From: Polaribacter aquimarinus
GTDB lineage: Bacteria; Bacteroidota; Bacteroidia; Flavobacteriales; Flavobacteriaceae
DNA: 64,000 nt
Direction: 5' to 3'
Assembly: GCF_003129485.1 (NCBI RefSeq)
Contig: NZ_QFFG01000002.1
Coordinates: forward strand, 62,001-126,000
This document shows positions 1 to 9,113 of the stretch, piece by piece (the first letter of the stretch is position 1; every line of letters begins with the position of its first letter). The translations under genes were made by a program, and so were the position numbers. A model generated the notes under the pieces. The model did no database searches, was not told the DNA's origin, and saw only the letters and a list, made by a program, of their open reading frames with translations.

Positions 1-794
1 GTAATGGGTTTAGAGTAGCCAATGTTTTTACAGAAGATCACGCTGCTTTAACTGGAGCAAGAGAAGTTGAGTTTGATGGTGAGCTGAATCCAGAAACATC
101 TTGGAATATAAATGTAAATTATGTTAAAAAATTATATCCAAATAACTCAATAATCACTTTAGATGCAAGCATATTTTACACCTATTTTGATAATAGGATT
201 TTACCAGATTATGATTCTGACCCAAATAAAATTATTTATGCTAATTTAGATGGACATTCAGTCTCTAAGGGTATCTCTTTAAATACGGACATTATATTTT
301 TAAATGGATTAGCCATTAATGCAGGTGCAACTTTAATGGATGTTTCTATCACAGAAAATGGAATAAAAACAAGACAACCCTTAACAGAGAGTTTTAGCGG
401 GGTCTGGTCTATTTCTTACAAATTTAATAATAACTTTAAAATCGATTACACAGGAAATATATACGGACCAATGCGATTACCCCTATTAAGTAACACAGAC
501 CCAAGATCTCCTCAATCTCCTTGGTTTAGCATTCAAAACATTCAACTATCTAAAAAATTTAGTAATTCTTGGGAAATTTATGGAGGTGTTAAAAACTTAT
601 TAAATTTTACTCCCGAAGCAAATAGTATTGCACGTTCTTTTGACCCTTTTGATAAACAAGTAGTTTTTGACACAAACGGACAAGTAATAGCAACACCAAA
701 CAATCCAAATGCTTTAACTTTTGACCCAACTTATGTTTATGCATCAAACCAGGGCATCCGAGGCTTTATAGGACTAAAATATGTTGTTTTTTAA
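1..794 (+). CDS. TonB-dependent outer-membrane receptor, C-terminal part
   Basis: The frame is already open at the left edge (reading from base 3) and stops at 792-794, so only the last 263 or so residues are seen. They alternate polar and hydrophobic residues in amphipathic strands rich in Tyr, Phe and Asn, and end in a Phe (GLKYVVF), as the closing strand of an outer-membrane beta-barrel does. The stretch NGFRVANVFTEDHAAL and the later ELNPETSWNINVNY resemble the barrel of flavobacterial TonB-dependent receptors. An in-frame ATG at 336 is internal and not a start. The plug domain and substrate clues lie outside the window, so the ligand is unknown. The gene converges on the small barrel gene on the other strand, with about 20 bases between the stops. 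Confidence 0.85.
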   Translation, partial: NGFRVANVFTEDHAALTGAREVEFDGELNPETSWNINVNYVKKLYPNNSIITLDASIFYTYFDNRILPDYDSDPNKIIYANLDGHSVSKGISLNTDIIFLNGLAINAGATLMDVSITENGIKTRQPLTESFSGVWSISYKFNNNFKIDYTGNIYGPMRLPLLSNTDPRSPQSPWFSIQNIQLSKKFSNSWEIYGGVKNLLNFTPEANSIARSFDPFDKQVVFDTNGQVIATPNNPNALTFDPTYVYASNQGIRGFIGLKYVVF

Positions 795-814
795 TTAAAA
801 AAAAAGAAGTGAAA

Positions 815-1405
815 TTAATTTTTAGAATTCCAAAGACGTTTTCTTTTAGAAGTTCTTATTTTACTTCTACCAGATGAACTTTCATTGTTTTTTGAGAGAG
901 AAAACCTATACACTAAGCCAGCTGTTCCGAAATTATGAGAACGTTGACTGGAAAATTTAGTTTCACTAAGTTTAAATAATATCTGCCCAGTTAATCCAAA
1001 TTTATCAGAAATCCAAAGTGTACCTCCTGCTCCTAGATTAATAGTTGGGGTTAGGTGTTTTGCAGCAATAAAGCTACCACCGACTGAAATGTAAGGTGAT
1101 ATCCTATTTCCTGAAGTACCAAAATCATATCTGGCTTCTCCATCAAAAGTTATGTATTTTTGAGTAGCTCCATTAGATGAAGAAATACTTCCTACAAAAG
1201 TTACGTTTTTAAACATATATCTTCCAACGGCAACTCTTGGAAATAATTCTAAATACCTAACTCCAACTGCAGAAGAATTTTCTGAAGAATAAAGTACAGA
1301 TGCAGACCCAAAGGCTAGAATCCATTTTTTTTCTTGATTTTGTGAAAATAGATTAACACAAAAAACAAAGAAAAAGATTACTAAAAGAGTACGATTTCTT
1401 TTCAT
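815..1405 (-). CDS. Small outer-membrane beta-barrel protein (OmpA-type barrel without peptidoglycan domain)
   Basis: A 196-residue protein with a signal peptide (MKRNRTLLVIFFFVFCVNLFSQ). About 150 residues of short amphipathic strands follow (FPRVAVGRYMF, FDGEARYDF, ISPYISVGGSF, LGAGGTLWI, FGTAGLVYRFSL), typical of an eight-stranded barrel. The reading frame stays open upstream to 1627, but that extension overlaps mfd and lacks signal-peptide character. The ATG at 1405 is preferred because a signal peptide begins there and a -7 box lies 45 bases upstream. The last strand is followed by a short, very basic tail (RSKIRTSKRKRLWNSKN) rather than an OmpA-C domain. Barrel identity is inferred from composition; the exact function is unknown. 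Confidence 0.7.
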   Translation of the reverse strand: MKRNRTLLVIFFFVFCVNLFSQNQEKKWILAFGSASVLYSSENSSAVGVRYLELFPRVAVGRYMFKNVTFVGSISSSNGATQKYITFDGEARYDFGTSGNRISPYISVGGSFIAAKHLTPTINLGAGGTLWISDKFGLTGQILFKLSETKFSSQRSHNFGTAGLVYRFSLSKNNESSSGRSKIRTSKRKRLWNSKN

Positions 1406-1450
1406 TGTTGCTAGGGGGTAAGGTTTAACAATATTAAAACTGTCGAAAAG

Positions 1451-1458
1451 CAAATATA
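1451..1458 (-). promoter_or_regulatory. -7 promoter box for the small barrel gene
   Basis: TATATTTG on the minus strand matches the Bacteroidota -7 consensus TAnnTTTG. It lies 45 bases upstream of the ATG at 1405. No clear TTG sits at -33. It supports the shorter start of the barrel gene and forms a divergent pair with the box at 1511. Confidence 0.55.
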
Positions 1459-1510
1459 TTGTATTCTTAAAGAAATCAAAATATATAATCGTTTTTTCTG
1501 TGTTAAGATT

Positions 1511-1518
1511 TACATTTG
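1511..1518 (+). promoter_or_regulatory. -7 promoter box for mfd
   Basis: TACATTTG matches TAnnTTTG and lies 16 bases before the TTG start of mfd at 1535. This gives a very short leader and supports that start codon. Confidence 0.55.
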
Positions 1519-1534
1519 CAAAAAACTTAAAAAG

Positions 1535-4500
1535 TTGAGTAAACAGAATGTTGTAAATCAATACCAAAAATCTGCAGATGTTTTGCAGATTATTAAACAA
1601 CTTCAACAAGAGAAAAACCATTTTCAAATTTCGAATTTGGTTGGATCCTCATTGTCTTTTGTAATTGCCGAAACTTTTAAAAAAACCGACAAACCCTACC
1701 TTTTTATACTTAACGATAAAGAAGAAGCAGCATATTACCTAAATGATTTAGAACAACTTTTAGGCGATAAAAATGTACTTTTTTATCCAGGTTCTTATAG
1801 AAGACCATATCAAATAGAAGAAACAGATAACGCCAATGTTTTATTAAGATCAGAGGTTTTAAACAGAATTAATTCTCGAAAAAAACCTGCCATCATTGTT
1901 ACGTATCCTACTGCTTTATTTGAAAAAGTAGTCACAAAAAAAGAGTTAGAAAAAAACACTTTAAAAGTTACAGTTGGTGAGAACTTGTCGCTTGATTTTG
2001 TAAATGAAGTTTTGTTTGAATACAAATTTAAACGTGTTGATTTTGTTACAGAACCCGGTGATTTTTCTGTAAGAGGCGGAATTATAGACGTATTTTCTTT
2101 TTCTAATGATGAACCTTACAGAATTGAATTTTTTGGCGATGAAATAGATAGCATTAGAACTTTCGATGTAGAAACACAATTATCAAAAGAGAAACTGAAA
2201 AAAGTTTCGATTATGCCCAATGTTGAAAATAAAACATTGCAAGAAAATCGTGAAAGCTTTATCAAATACATTTCTTCTAAAACAATCATTTTTGCAAAAA
2301 ATATAGATTTATTAGCTGGTAAGTTAGATAAATTTTACAAAAAAGCTGAAGATGCTTTTAAAGATTTATCCAAAGAAATTAAACATGCAAAGCCTAATGA
2401 ATTGTTTTGTAATGGCGATTATATAAAACAGCAAATACAAAATTTTACGTTAGTTGGTTTTGGAAGTACTCGCCATTCTGAACTTTCTTCTGAACTTCAT
2501 TCAATTAGTTTTAACGTAAAGCCCCAACCATCATTCAACAAACAATTTAATTTATTGATTGATGATTTGAACGAACATCACAAAGCTGGATTTACCAACT
2601 ATATTTTTTGTGCAAACGATCAACAAGCCAAACGCTTTCATGATATCTTTGATGATGCTGAACAAAAAGTTCATTTTAAAACTCTAGTATTTCCTTTATA
2701 CCAAGGTTTTGTAGATGTAAACACAAAATTAGTTTGTTATACAGATCATCAAATATTTGAACGCTATCATAAATTTCGATTAAAAAATGGATATGCAAAA
2801 AAACAAGCCATTACACTGCAAGAACTTAACAAACTTGAAATTGGAGATTATGTAACGCACATGGATCATGGAATTGGAAAGTTTGGTGGTTTGCAAAAAA
2901 TTGACGTTCAAGGCAAGAAACAAGAAGCCATAAAATTAGTTTATGGTGAACGTGATATTTTATACGTAAGCATTCACTCTTTACATAAAATCTCCAAGTT
3001 CAATGGCAAAGATGGGAAACCTCCTAAAATATACAAATTGGGTTCTGGAGCTTGGAAAAAAATCAAACAAAAAACCAAAGCTAGAGTTAAACATATTGCG
3101 TTTAATTTAATTCAATTGTATGCTAAAAGAAAATTACAAAAAGGATTTTCATTTGGTCCAGACACACATATGCAACATGAATTGGAAGGTAGTTTTATGT
3201 ACGAAGATACTCCAGATCAGTATACTGCCACACAAGATGTGAAAATAGATATGGAAAAAGAACAACCTATGGATAGGTTGGTTTGCGGTGATGTTGGTTT
3301 TGGTAAAACTGAAGTAGCTGTTAGAGCTGCTTTTAAAGCTGTTGACAATGGCAAACAAGTAGCTATTTTGGTTCCTACAACTATACTTGCTTTTCAACAT
3401 TACAAAACTTTTTCAGAAAGGTTAAAAAACTTTCCAATCAAGATTGATTATTTAAACCGTTTTAGAACAGCAAAACAAAAAACAGCTGCAATTGATGGTG
3501 TAAATGATGGTAGTGTAGATATTATTATTGGCACACATCAATTGACAAATCAACGAATAAAATTTAAAGATTTAGGTTTATTAATAATTGATGAAGAGCA
3601 AAAATTTGGTGTTGCTGTAAAAGATAAACTCAAAACTTTAAAAGAAAATGTTGATACACTTACATTAACTGCGACTCCAATTCCAAGAACTTTACAATTT
3701 AGTTTGATGGCTGCAAGAGATTTATCAGTTATCAAAACCCCTCCACCAAACAGACATCCTATAGAAAGTAATGTAATTCGCTTTTCTGAAGAAACTATTA
3801 GAGATGCCATTTCTTATGAAATTTCAAGAGGTGGACAAGTATTTTTTATTCATAATAGAATCGAAAACATCAAGGAAGTAGCTGGCTTATTACAAAGATT
3901 AATTCCATCAGCAAAAATTGGGATTGGTCATGGGCAAATGGAAGGCAAAAAATTAGAAGAATTAATGCTTTCTTTCATGAACAACGAGTTTGATGTTTTA
4001 GTATCTACAACTATTATAGAAAGTGGATTAGATGTGCCAAATGCCAACACTATTTTCATTAACAATGCAAATAATTTTGGTTTGAGTGATTTACATCAAA
4101 TGCGGGGTAGAGTTGGACGTTCCAACAAAAAAGCATTTTGTTACTTCATAACTCCTCCTTATCATATGATGACTGATGATGCTCGTAAACGTATTCAAGC
4201 ATTAGAGTTGTTTTCTGATTTAGGTAGTGGAATTAATATTGCCATGAAAGATTTAGAAATTCGTGGAGCAGGTGATTTATTAGGTGGTGAACAAAGTGGA
4301 TTTATTAATGATATTGGGTTTGACACCTATCAAAAAATATTACAAGAAGCTATTGAAGAACTTAAGGAAAGTGAGTTTAAAGAGCTGTATAAAACTGACA
4401 AATCTAAACCTAAAGAATTTGTAAAAGAGGTGCAGATTGATACTGATTTTGAAATTTTATTTCCCGATGACTATGTGAATTCTGTAACGGAACGTTTGAG

Positions 4501-4879
4501 TTTGTATGAAAAATTATCAGATATTGAATCAGAAGAAAAGTTGATGAAATTTGAAACTGAAATTGTTGATAGATTTGGGGAAATTCCAACACAAGTCGAA
4601 GATTTATTAGATTCTGTTCGTATAAAATGGTTAGCTAAAATATTAGGCTTAGAAAAAATCATTTTAAAACAAAAAAGAATGATTGGGTATTTTGTATCTA
4701 ACCAACAAAGTGATTTTTATCAAACAGATGCATTTACTAGAATGCTAAAATACGTTCAGCAAAACAGTAAAAGTTGTGTTATGAAAGAAAAACAAACCAA
4801 AAACGGATTGCGATTACTCATTACTTTTATTAAAATAGATACTATAAAAAAAGCATTAGAAATTCTACAAAAAATATAA
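1535..4879 (+). CDS. mfd: Transcription-repair coupling factor Mfd
   Basis: At 1114 residues this has normal Mfd length. It removes RNA polymerase stalled at DNA lesions and recruits UvrA. In order it shows a UvrB-like N-terminal module (residues about 40-350) and an RNA-polymerase-interacting CarD-like domain beginning near 430 (EIGDYVTHMDHGIGKF). A superfamily 2 translocase follows, with Walker A CGDVGFGKTE near 584, a DEEQKFGV box near 686, TLTATPIPRTL and the arginine-finger region QMRGRVGRS. A C-terminal TRCF domain ends the protein. The start is a TTG (SKQNVVNQYQ); no in-frame ATG lies nearby and a -7 box is 16 bases upstream. The EamA gene follows after a short gap. Recognition is certain; the TTG start is likely. 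Confidence 0.97.
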   Translation: MSKQNVVNQYQKSADVLQIIKQLQQEKNHFQISNLVGSSLSFVIAETFKKTDKPYLFILNDKEEAAYYLNDLEQLLGDKNVLFYPGSYRRPYQIEETDNANVLLRSEVLNRINSRKKPAIIVTYPTALFEKVVTKKELEKNTLKVTVGENLSLDFVNEVLFEYKFKRVDFVTEPGDFSVRGGIIDVFSFSNDEPYRIEFFGDEIDSIRTFDVETQLSKEKLKKVSIMPNVENKTLQENRESFIKYISSKTIIFAKNIDLLAGKLDKFYKKAEDAFKDLSKEIKHAKPNELFCNGDYIKQQIQNFTLVGFGSTRHSELSSELHSISFNVKPQPSFNKQFNLLIDDLNEHHKAGFTNYIFCANDQQAKRFHDIFDDAEQKVHFKTLVFPLYQGFVDVNTKLVCYTDHQIFERYHKFRLKNGYAKKQAITLQELNKLEIGDYVTHMDHGIGKFGGLQKIDVQGKKQEAIKLVYGERDILYVSIHSLHKISKFNGKDGKPPKIYKLGSGAWKKIKQKTKARVKHIAFNLIQLYAKRKLQKGFSFGPDTHMQHELEGSFMYEDTPDQYTATQDVKIDMEKEQPMDRLVCGDVGFGKTEVAVRAAFKAVDNGKQVAILVPTTILAFQHYKTFSERLKNFPIKIDYLNRFRTAKQKTAAIDGVNDGSVDIIIGTHQLTNQRIKFKDLGLLIIDEEQKFGVAVKDKLKTLKENVDTLTLTATPIPRTLQFSLMAARDLSVIKTPPPNRHPIESNVIRFSEETIRDAISYEISRGGQVFFIHNRIENIKEVAGLLQRLIPSAKIGIGHGQMEGKKLEELMLSFMNNEFDVLVSTTIIESGLDVPNANTIFINNANNFGLSDLHQMRGRVGRSNKKAFCYFITPPYHMMTDDARKRIQALELFSDLGSGINIAMKDLEIRGAGDLLGGEQSGFINDIGFDTYQKILQEAIEELKESEFKELYKTDKSKPKEFVKEVQIDTDFEILFPDDYVNSVTERLSLYEKLSDIESEEKLMKFETEIVDRFGEIPTQVEDLLDSVRIKWLAKILGLEKIILKQKRMIGYFVSNQQSDFYQTDAFTRMLKYVQQNSKSCVMKEKQTKNGLRLLITFIKIDTIKKALEILQKI

Positions 4880-4954
4880 TGTCTTAGCGAGTTTAATAAA
4901 TAATCTAATTTTTAGTGAGATTACTTTACTTTGTTCGCGATGACTCAAAAAATT

Positions 4955-5812
4955 ATGGAAAACAATCATATCAAAAATTTATCATTTTTACTTTTAGCTA
5001 CTCTATTTATTAGCACTTCTGGAGTTTTGGGAAAATATATTGCAATGCCTCCAGAAGCTATAATCTTATTTAGAGCATTATTTGCTGCAACTTTTATCTA
5101 TTTGTTTTGTAGAATTAAAAAAGTAAATCTAACTATTCACTCAAAAAAAGATAAAATCTCCTTTCTAATTAGTGGCTTTTTTATGGGAGCACATTGGGTT
5201 ACTTATTTTTACGCCTTAAAACTTTCTAATGTTGCTATTGGTATGCTATCTATGTTTACATTTCCTGTAATGACAGCCTTATTAGAACCCTTTTTCGCAA
5301 AACAAAAACTAAATATTATCCACGTTTTATTAGCTCTATTAGTTTTGGTTGGAGTTTACTTTTTAGTTCCTGATTTTTCTATTGAAAAAGATGAAGTGAA
5401 AGGTATTTTATTTGGTGTTTTTTCAGCATTATGCTACGCCTTAAGAAATTTAATTACAAAAAAAAATGTAACCAACTACAATAGTAGCGCTATTATGTTT
5501 TTTCAATTAATAATTGTTACCGTTTTACTGTTACCTGTTTTGTTTATTAGTGATATTTCTAATTTTGGAAGTCAGTTTCCATTTTTAGTATTGGTTGCAT
5601 TATTAACTACAGCAATAGGGCATACAATGCTAGTTAATTCGCTGCAGTATTTCTCAGTATCTACAGCAAGTATTATAGGAAGTATTCAGCCTATTTTCGG
5701 AATTATAATTGCTTATATCTTTATTAATGAAGTACCTCATAAAAATACTTTTATTGGAGGTAGTTTAATTTTATTAACTGTTGTTATTGAGAGTATTAGA
5801 AGTAAGAGATAA
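4955..5812 (+). CDS. EamA/DMT-family membrane transporter
   Basis: A very hydrophobic protein of about 285 residues with two homologous halves of five predicted membrane helices each, the drug/metabolite transporter fold. Telling segments are LFISTSGVLGKYI in helix 1, ALKLSNVAIGMLSMFTFPV (the EamA repeat 1 signature) and VSTASIIGSIQPIFGIIIAY (repeat 2). Members export amino acids or other metabolites across the inner membrane; the substrate cannot be told. The frame is open from a TTG at 4931 and an ATG at 4940. I chose the ATG at 4955 (MENNHIKNLSF) because it gives the usual short cytoplasmic N-terminus. It ends three bases before the convergent S41 gene. Confidence 0.85.
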   Translation: MENNHIKNLSFLLLATLFISTSGVLGKYIAMPPEAIILFRALFAATFIYLFCRIKKVNLTIHSKKDKISFLISGFFMGAHWVTYFYALKLSNVAIGMLSMFTFPVMTALLEPFFAKQKLNIIHVLLALLVLVGVYFLVPDFSIEKDEVKGILFGVFSALCYALRNLITKKNVTNYNSSAIMFFQLIIVTVLLLPVLFISDISNFGSQFPFLVLVALLTTAIGHTMLVNSLQYFSVSTASIIGSIQPIFGIIIAYIFINEVPHKNTFIGGSLILLTVVIESIRSKR

Positions 5813-5814
5813 AC

Positions 5815-6801
5815 TTATCTATTTTTAATCCAATCTGAAGCTACTTTTAAAGATTCTTTAGACAAACATGAAATATCAGGAGTTACTCCATCTTTTAATT
5901 TTTCTCTATTCTTATTAAGCATGTAAGAAGTAGCAACACCCAACAACGTTTTATCAGAAAAAGAATATAATTTAAGATTAGTTGTTAAGCCTGCAGTTTT
6001 TTCTCCAATAATTATTGAGCCTTCTTGAAACTTAAAAGATTCAGCAACAAACTCCCCCATACTCGCAGTATTTTGATTAACTAATACTACTATTGGTTTA
6101 TTTTTATTCTTCAATTCGTTTTTATCAATTAATTTCAATTTCTGATTGCCATAAGAATACACCCCTTTTATCAATTTATGTTCCAAATAGTTTCCATTTA
6201 TTTCTAATGAATAACCAATTATTGAGTCTTTATACAAATCTGATAATCCTAAAGAAATAGTACCTGCTAATCCACCTTTATTATTTCTTAAATCAATAAT
6301 CCAACCCGATAAATCTTTGTTTTTATCAAGATAATGAATTGCTTTTTGGATTTTTCTTGAATATAATAAACTTAAACTATCATTAGCAGCAAAACCTAAA
6401 ATTTTCATATAACCTATATCATCTCTAATAACTTTATGAGTTATTTTTGGAATTACAATAGAATCGTTTATTAAAAAATTTAATTTATGCTTTGATTTTC
6501 TTTTAGCGTAAAGAAAAAAACTATGTTCATCTTCAATTAAATAAAAAACATAATTTATTGCCTTAGTAACATCTATATTGGTTTTAAATACCGGAATGGA
6601 ATCAGTTACTTTTTTTTCAATTTTACTCCAATCAAAATTATCTTTTTCAATATGATTTTCTTTAATAATATTGTAAAAAACATAGAACGATTTTTTAAAA
6701 AAGTATTTTGAATTTTGTTTTAAGCAAGATGCAAAAATTACTATAAGAATAAAGAAACAGACTGTTTTTAATACTTTGCTACATTTTTTTAACAAAAACA
6801 T
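5815..6801 (-). CDS. S41-family peptidase-like lipoprotein
   Basis: This 328-residue protein begins with a lipoprotein signal peptide (lipobox FASC, Cys26), so it should be membrane-anchored outside the cytoplasm. The C-terminal half is an S41 (tail-specific protease) core: GWIIDLRNNKGG near 167-177, the nucleophile in NTASMGEF (Ser247) and the general base in GEKTAG (Lys268). No PDZ domain is visible, unlike the CtpA-type protease at 44265. This resembles the short S41 proteins common in Bacteroidota. Its start codon overlaps the stop codon of the kinase-like gene upstream by one base (TAATG), so translation is probably coupled. The cleavage target is unknown. Confidence 0.8.
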   Translation of the reverse strand: MFLLKKCSKVLKTVCFFILIVIFASCLKQNSKYFFKKSFYVFYNIIKENHIEKDNFDWSKIEKKVTDSIPVFKTNIDVTKAINYVFYLIEDEHSFFLYAKRKSKHKLNFLINDSIVIPKITHKVIRDDIGYMKILGFAANDSLSLLYSRKIQKAIHYLDKNKDLSGWIIDLRNNKGGLAGTISLGLSDLYKDSIIGYSLEINGNYLEHKLIKGVYSYGNQKLKLIDKNELKNKNKPIVVLVNQNTASMGEFVAESFKFQEGSIIIGEKTAGLTTNLKLYSFSDKTLLGVATSYMLNKNREKLKDGVTPDISCLSKESLKVASDWIKNR

Positions 6802-7868
6802 TAAAACAAATCTTTATTTCTAATATCTAAATAATTACGTTTTACAAATGCTAAAATAGTTTCTAAAACTTCACCCATTGATTTGCACTTTTTAAACTCT
6901 ACGTCTCCTACATAAGCAATTAAATCTTTTTTTAGTTGCTCAACATTTTCTGGACGTGAAATTGCATCTTTTTTCATACAATCGATAAGCATTTCTGTTC
7001 TATTGGGTGTTGTAATCATTCTTTTAGCAATAAAAGAGCGTTCTTCGATTTTATATTGTTCAATAGAACTGTTTTGTAATTTCCTACCAACCATTTCAAT
7101 AATTTTAAAATTTTCTTTCATAAATTGAAGGTTGTATACTTTTAGACTACCTTCATAAGATTGTTGATCAAAATCTATGGCTCTAATTTTATAAATAATT
7201 TTATCAAAATCATGAATAGGTGTTATAACATAATTGTAAGAACGCATGTCTCCTAATAACCGAATCATGCAACGTTCTTTAAACTTTACAAATTCTTTAG
7301 CAATTTGAGATTTTTCTGAAGACGAACATTCTGGAAGAATGTTATTGATAAAATCATCACCAGGAATTCCTGAAATATGCTCTTCTATTAATGTATCTTT
7401 ATATACCAAATAATTGATATTATATGGCGATAATAAATGTTCTAGCTCCAAACCATAAACACGCGAAGCATCAGCTTTTTTAATATAGAAATACGTAAAA
7501 TTATCATTTAAAATATTTCTAATTTTAATTCTAAAAGGCTTTGAGTTTCCAAAGGTACAGTAATCAATTGCATCTACATTTAAAAAAGGAATTGTACTAT
7601 CGTTACCATCAGAATGTAAAATGGTGTAGATTTTTTTAAGGCTTCTATCTATTTCTTTTCTGTCCCACTCAGAATAATATGTTCTTACCCAAAGAGTGTC
7701 TTCATCGTTCTTATCATATACAGAAACTGACCCTTGAAAACGTAATAAATCGTTGTACAAAATGCTAATTTTTGTACTCCTTTTATATTTGGTTAAAAAC
7801 GTATCAAGTTCTTTACTGATTGGAAAAGTAGGTTTCTTTTTTGATATTAACTTTTGATTTGTAGGCAT
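6801..7868 (-). CDS. Hypothetical protein with kinase-like (APH-type) motifs
   Basis: I do not recognise this 355-residue protein as a named family. It has no signal peptide or membrane segment, so it should be cytoplasmic. Residues about 125-240 look like a degenerate aminoglycoside-phosphotransferase/protein-kinase fold. There is a lysine-bearing strand (FYIKKADA, Lys130/131), a glutamate-containing helix (GLELEHLL), a hinge-like LIEEHISGIPGDDFI (160-174), a catalytic-loop-like GDMRSYNYVI (Asp207, Asn212) and a metal-binding-like AIDFD (Asp232, Asp234). The C-terminal 110 residues are helical. It is the first gene of a two-gene unit with the S41 lipoprotein. The kinase fold is my inference from motif order and spacing; the substrate is unknown. 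Confidence 0.6.
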   Translation of the reverse strand: MPTNQKLISKKKPTFPISKELDTFLTKYKRSTKISILYNDLLRFQGSVSVYDKNDEDTLWVRTYYSEWDRKEIDRSLKKIYTILHSDGNDSTIPFLNVDAIDYCTFGNSKPFRIKIRNILNDNFTYFYIKKADASRVYGLELEHLLSPYNINYLVYKDTLIEEHISGIPGDDFINNILPECSSSEKSQIAKEFVKFKERCMIRLLGDMRSYNYVITPIHDFDKIIYKIRAIDFDQQSYEGSLKVYNLQFMKENFKIIEMVGRKLQNSSIEQYKIEERSFIAKRMITTPNRTEMLIDCMKKDAISRPENVEQLKKDLIAYVGDVEFKKCKSMGEVLETILAFVKRNYLDIRNKDLF

Positions 7869-7904
7869 TCTTTGAAAATAGGTGTACTACAAAAATAAGG
7901 ATAT

Positions 7905-9005
7905 TTAGGCTATTTCAAACATCTTTCCTTGCAAAGGTTTTACAACTCCCTTAAGTTCCATTTTCAATAAAATAGAGGATAATTGAAAAATGGGGATATT
8001 ACATTCTAAGGAAATTACATCTAATAATTGCACACCTTTATCATGAAGCAAATTATAAATCTTTTGTTCATTTTCATTTAATTCTACAAATAATTGTTTT
8101 TGAATGGGTTTTGGTTTTTCTTGAATGTCCCAATTCAACATCTTTACAATATCAAATGCAGAATTTAATAAATGTGCTTTGTTATTTTTTATTAAATTAT
8201 TGCACCCTCTACTATATAAATCAGTTGTTCTACCTGGAACTGCAAATACATCTCTATTGTAAGAATTTGCAATGTCTGCAGTAACTAATGAACCTCCTTT
8301 TTCTGCTGATTCTATAATTATTGTTGCCTTAGAAATTCCTGCAACAATTCTATTTCTTTTTAAAAAATTTTCCCTTAAAGGTTTTTCTTCACTCCAAAAT
8401 TCTGTTAAAAAACCTCCATTTTCATTTACTTGATGAATATACTTCTTATGCACTTTAGGATAAATTTGCTCAAAACCATGTGCTAAAACAGCAATGGTTT
8501 GCAAATTGTTATCTATGGCAGCTTTGTGTGCGCAAATATCGACTCCGTAAGCAAAACCACTAACAATTATTGGATTGTATTGTACTAATTCTTTAATCAA
8601 ATCATTGCAAAAACTACGTCCGTAAGAACTTACATTTCTTGTACCAACAATTGAGATAATTTTGTTATTTGAAAAATCTAAATCCCCATCTTTAAACAAC
8701 AAAATTGGGCTATCTATACAGTTGTGAAGATTTGAAGGATAATCATCTTCTAAAAAATAAGAAAAAGCAATTTTTTTATCTTGAATATACTTTAATTCTT
8801 TTTCGGCTAATTGTATGTTTTTAGTATCAAAAAGATTTTTTAAAACGTGTGAACCTATTCCATTTATTTTTGATAAAATAGCAAGTTTTTCTTTAAAAAC
8901 CTGCTCAACATCACCTATGTTAACAATAAGTTTTTTGGCTAAAATATCACCAATAGCTTTACATTTTTGCAGTCTTAAAACAGCAAGTAACTTTTCTTCT
9001 TTCAT
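7905..9005 (-). CDS. dprA: DNA-processing protein DprA
   Basis: DprA binds single-stranded DNA and loads RecA during natural transformation. Of the 366 residues, the N-terminal part carries helix-hairpin-helix-like sequence (LSKINGIGSHVLKNLF). A Rossmann-like core follows with SIVGTRNVSSYGRSFC, SGFAYGVDICAHKAAI, VLAHGFEQIYPKVHKK and ATIIIESAEKGGSLVTADIA. A C-terminal winged helix (ENEQKIYNLLHDKGVQLLD) ends it. The frame is open from a TTG at 9032, but the ATG at 9005 starts the conserved sequence (KEEKLLAVLRLQKC). A 21-base hairpin lies directly before this ATG. It sits downstream of nothing co-directional within 100 bases, so it is probably transcribed alone or with the kinase-like gene. Confidence 0.95.
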   Translation of the reverse strand: MKEEKLLAVLRLQKCKAIGDILAKKLIVNIGDVEQVFKEKLAILSKINGIGSHVLKNLFDTKNIQLAEKELKYIQDKKIAFSYFLEDDYPSNLHNCIDSPILLFKDGDLDFSNNKIISIVGTRNVSSYGRSFCNDLIKELVQYNPIIVSGFAYGVDICAHKAAIDNNLQTIAVLAHGFEQIYPKVHKKYIHQVNENGGFLTEFWSEEKPLRENFLKRNRIVAGISKATIIIESAEKGGSLVTADIANSYNRDVFAVPGRTTDLYSRGCNNLIKNNKAHLLNSAFDIVKMLNWDIQEKPKPIQKQLFVELNENEQKIYNLLHDKGVQLLDVISLECNIPIFQLSSILLKMELKGVVKPLQGKMFEIA

Positions 9006-9026
9006 CTTGTAGCAATTGCTTACAAG
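9006..9026 (-). promoter_or_regulatory. Hairpin immediately upstream of the dprA start codon
   Basis: The arms CTTGTAGCAA and TTGC-T-TACAAG form an almost perfect palindrome whose end touches the ATG of dprA at 9005. In mRNA it would fold over the ribosome-binding region. Role inferred only; it could also be a protein-binding site. Confidence 0.35.
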
Positions 9027-9113
9027 ATACAAAAGTTAAAAGAATATTTTTTTTGAAAAGCTACTTACTGAACCATTATCGTTTTGATAAAAGAATTTTT
9101 AGTTGAGGGAAAT

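Noticed and set aside
1406-1627. Long N-terminal extension of the small barrel gene
   Set aside because: It overlaps the start of mfd and the divergent promoters, while a clear signal peptide begins at 1405.
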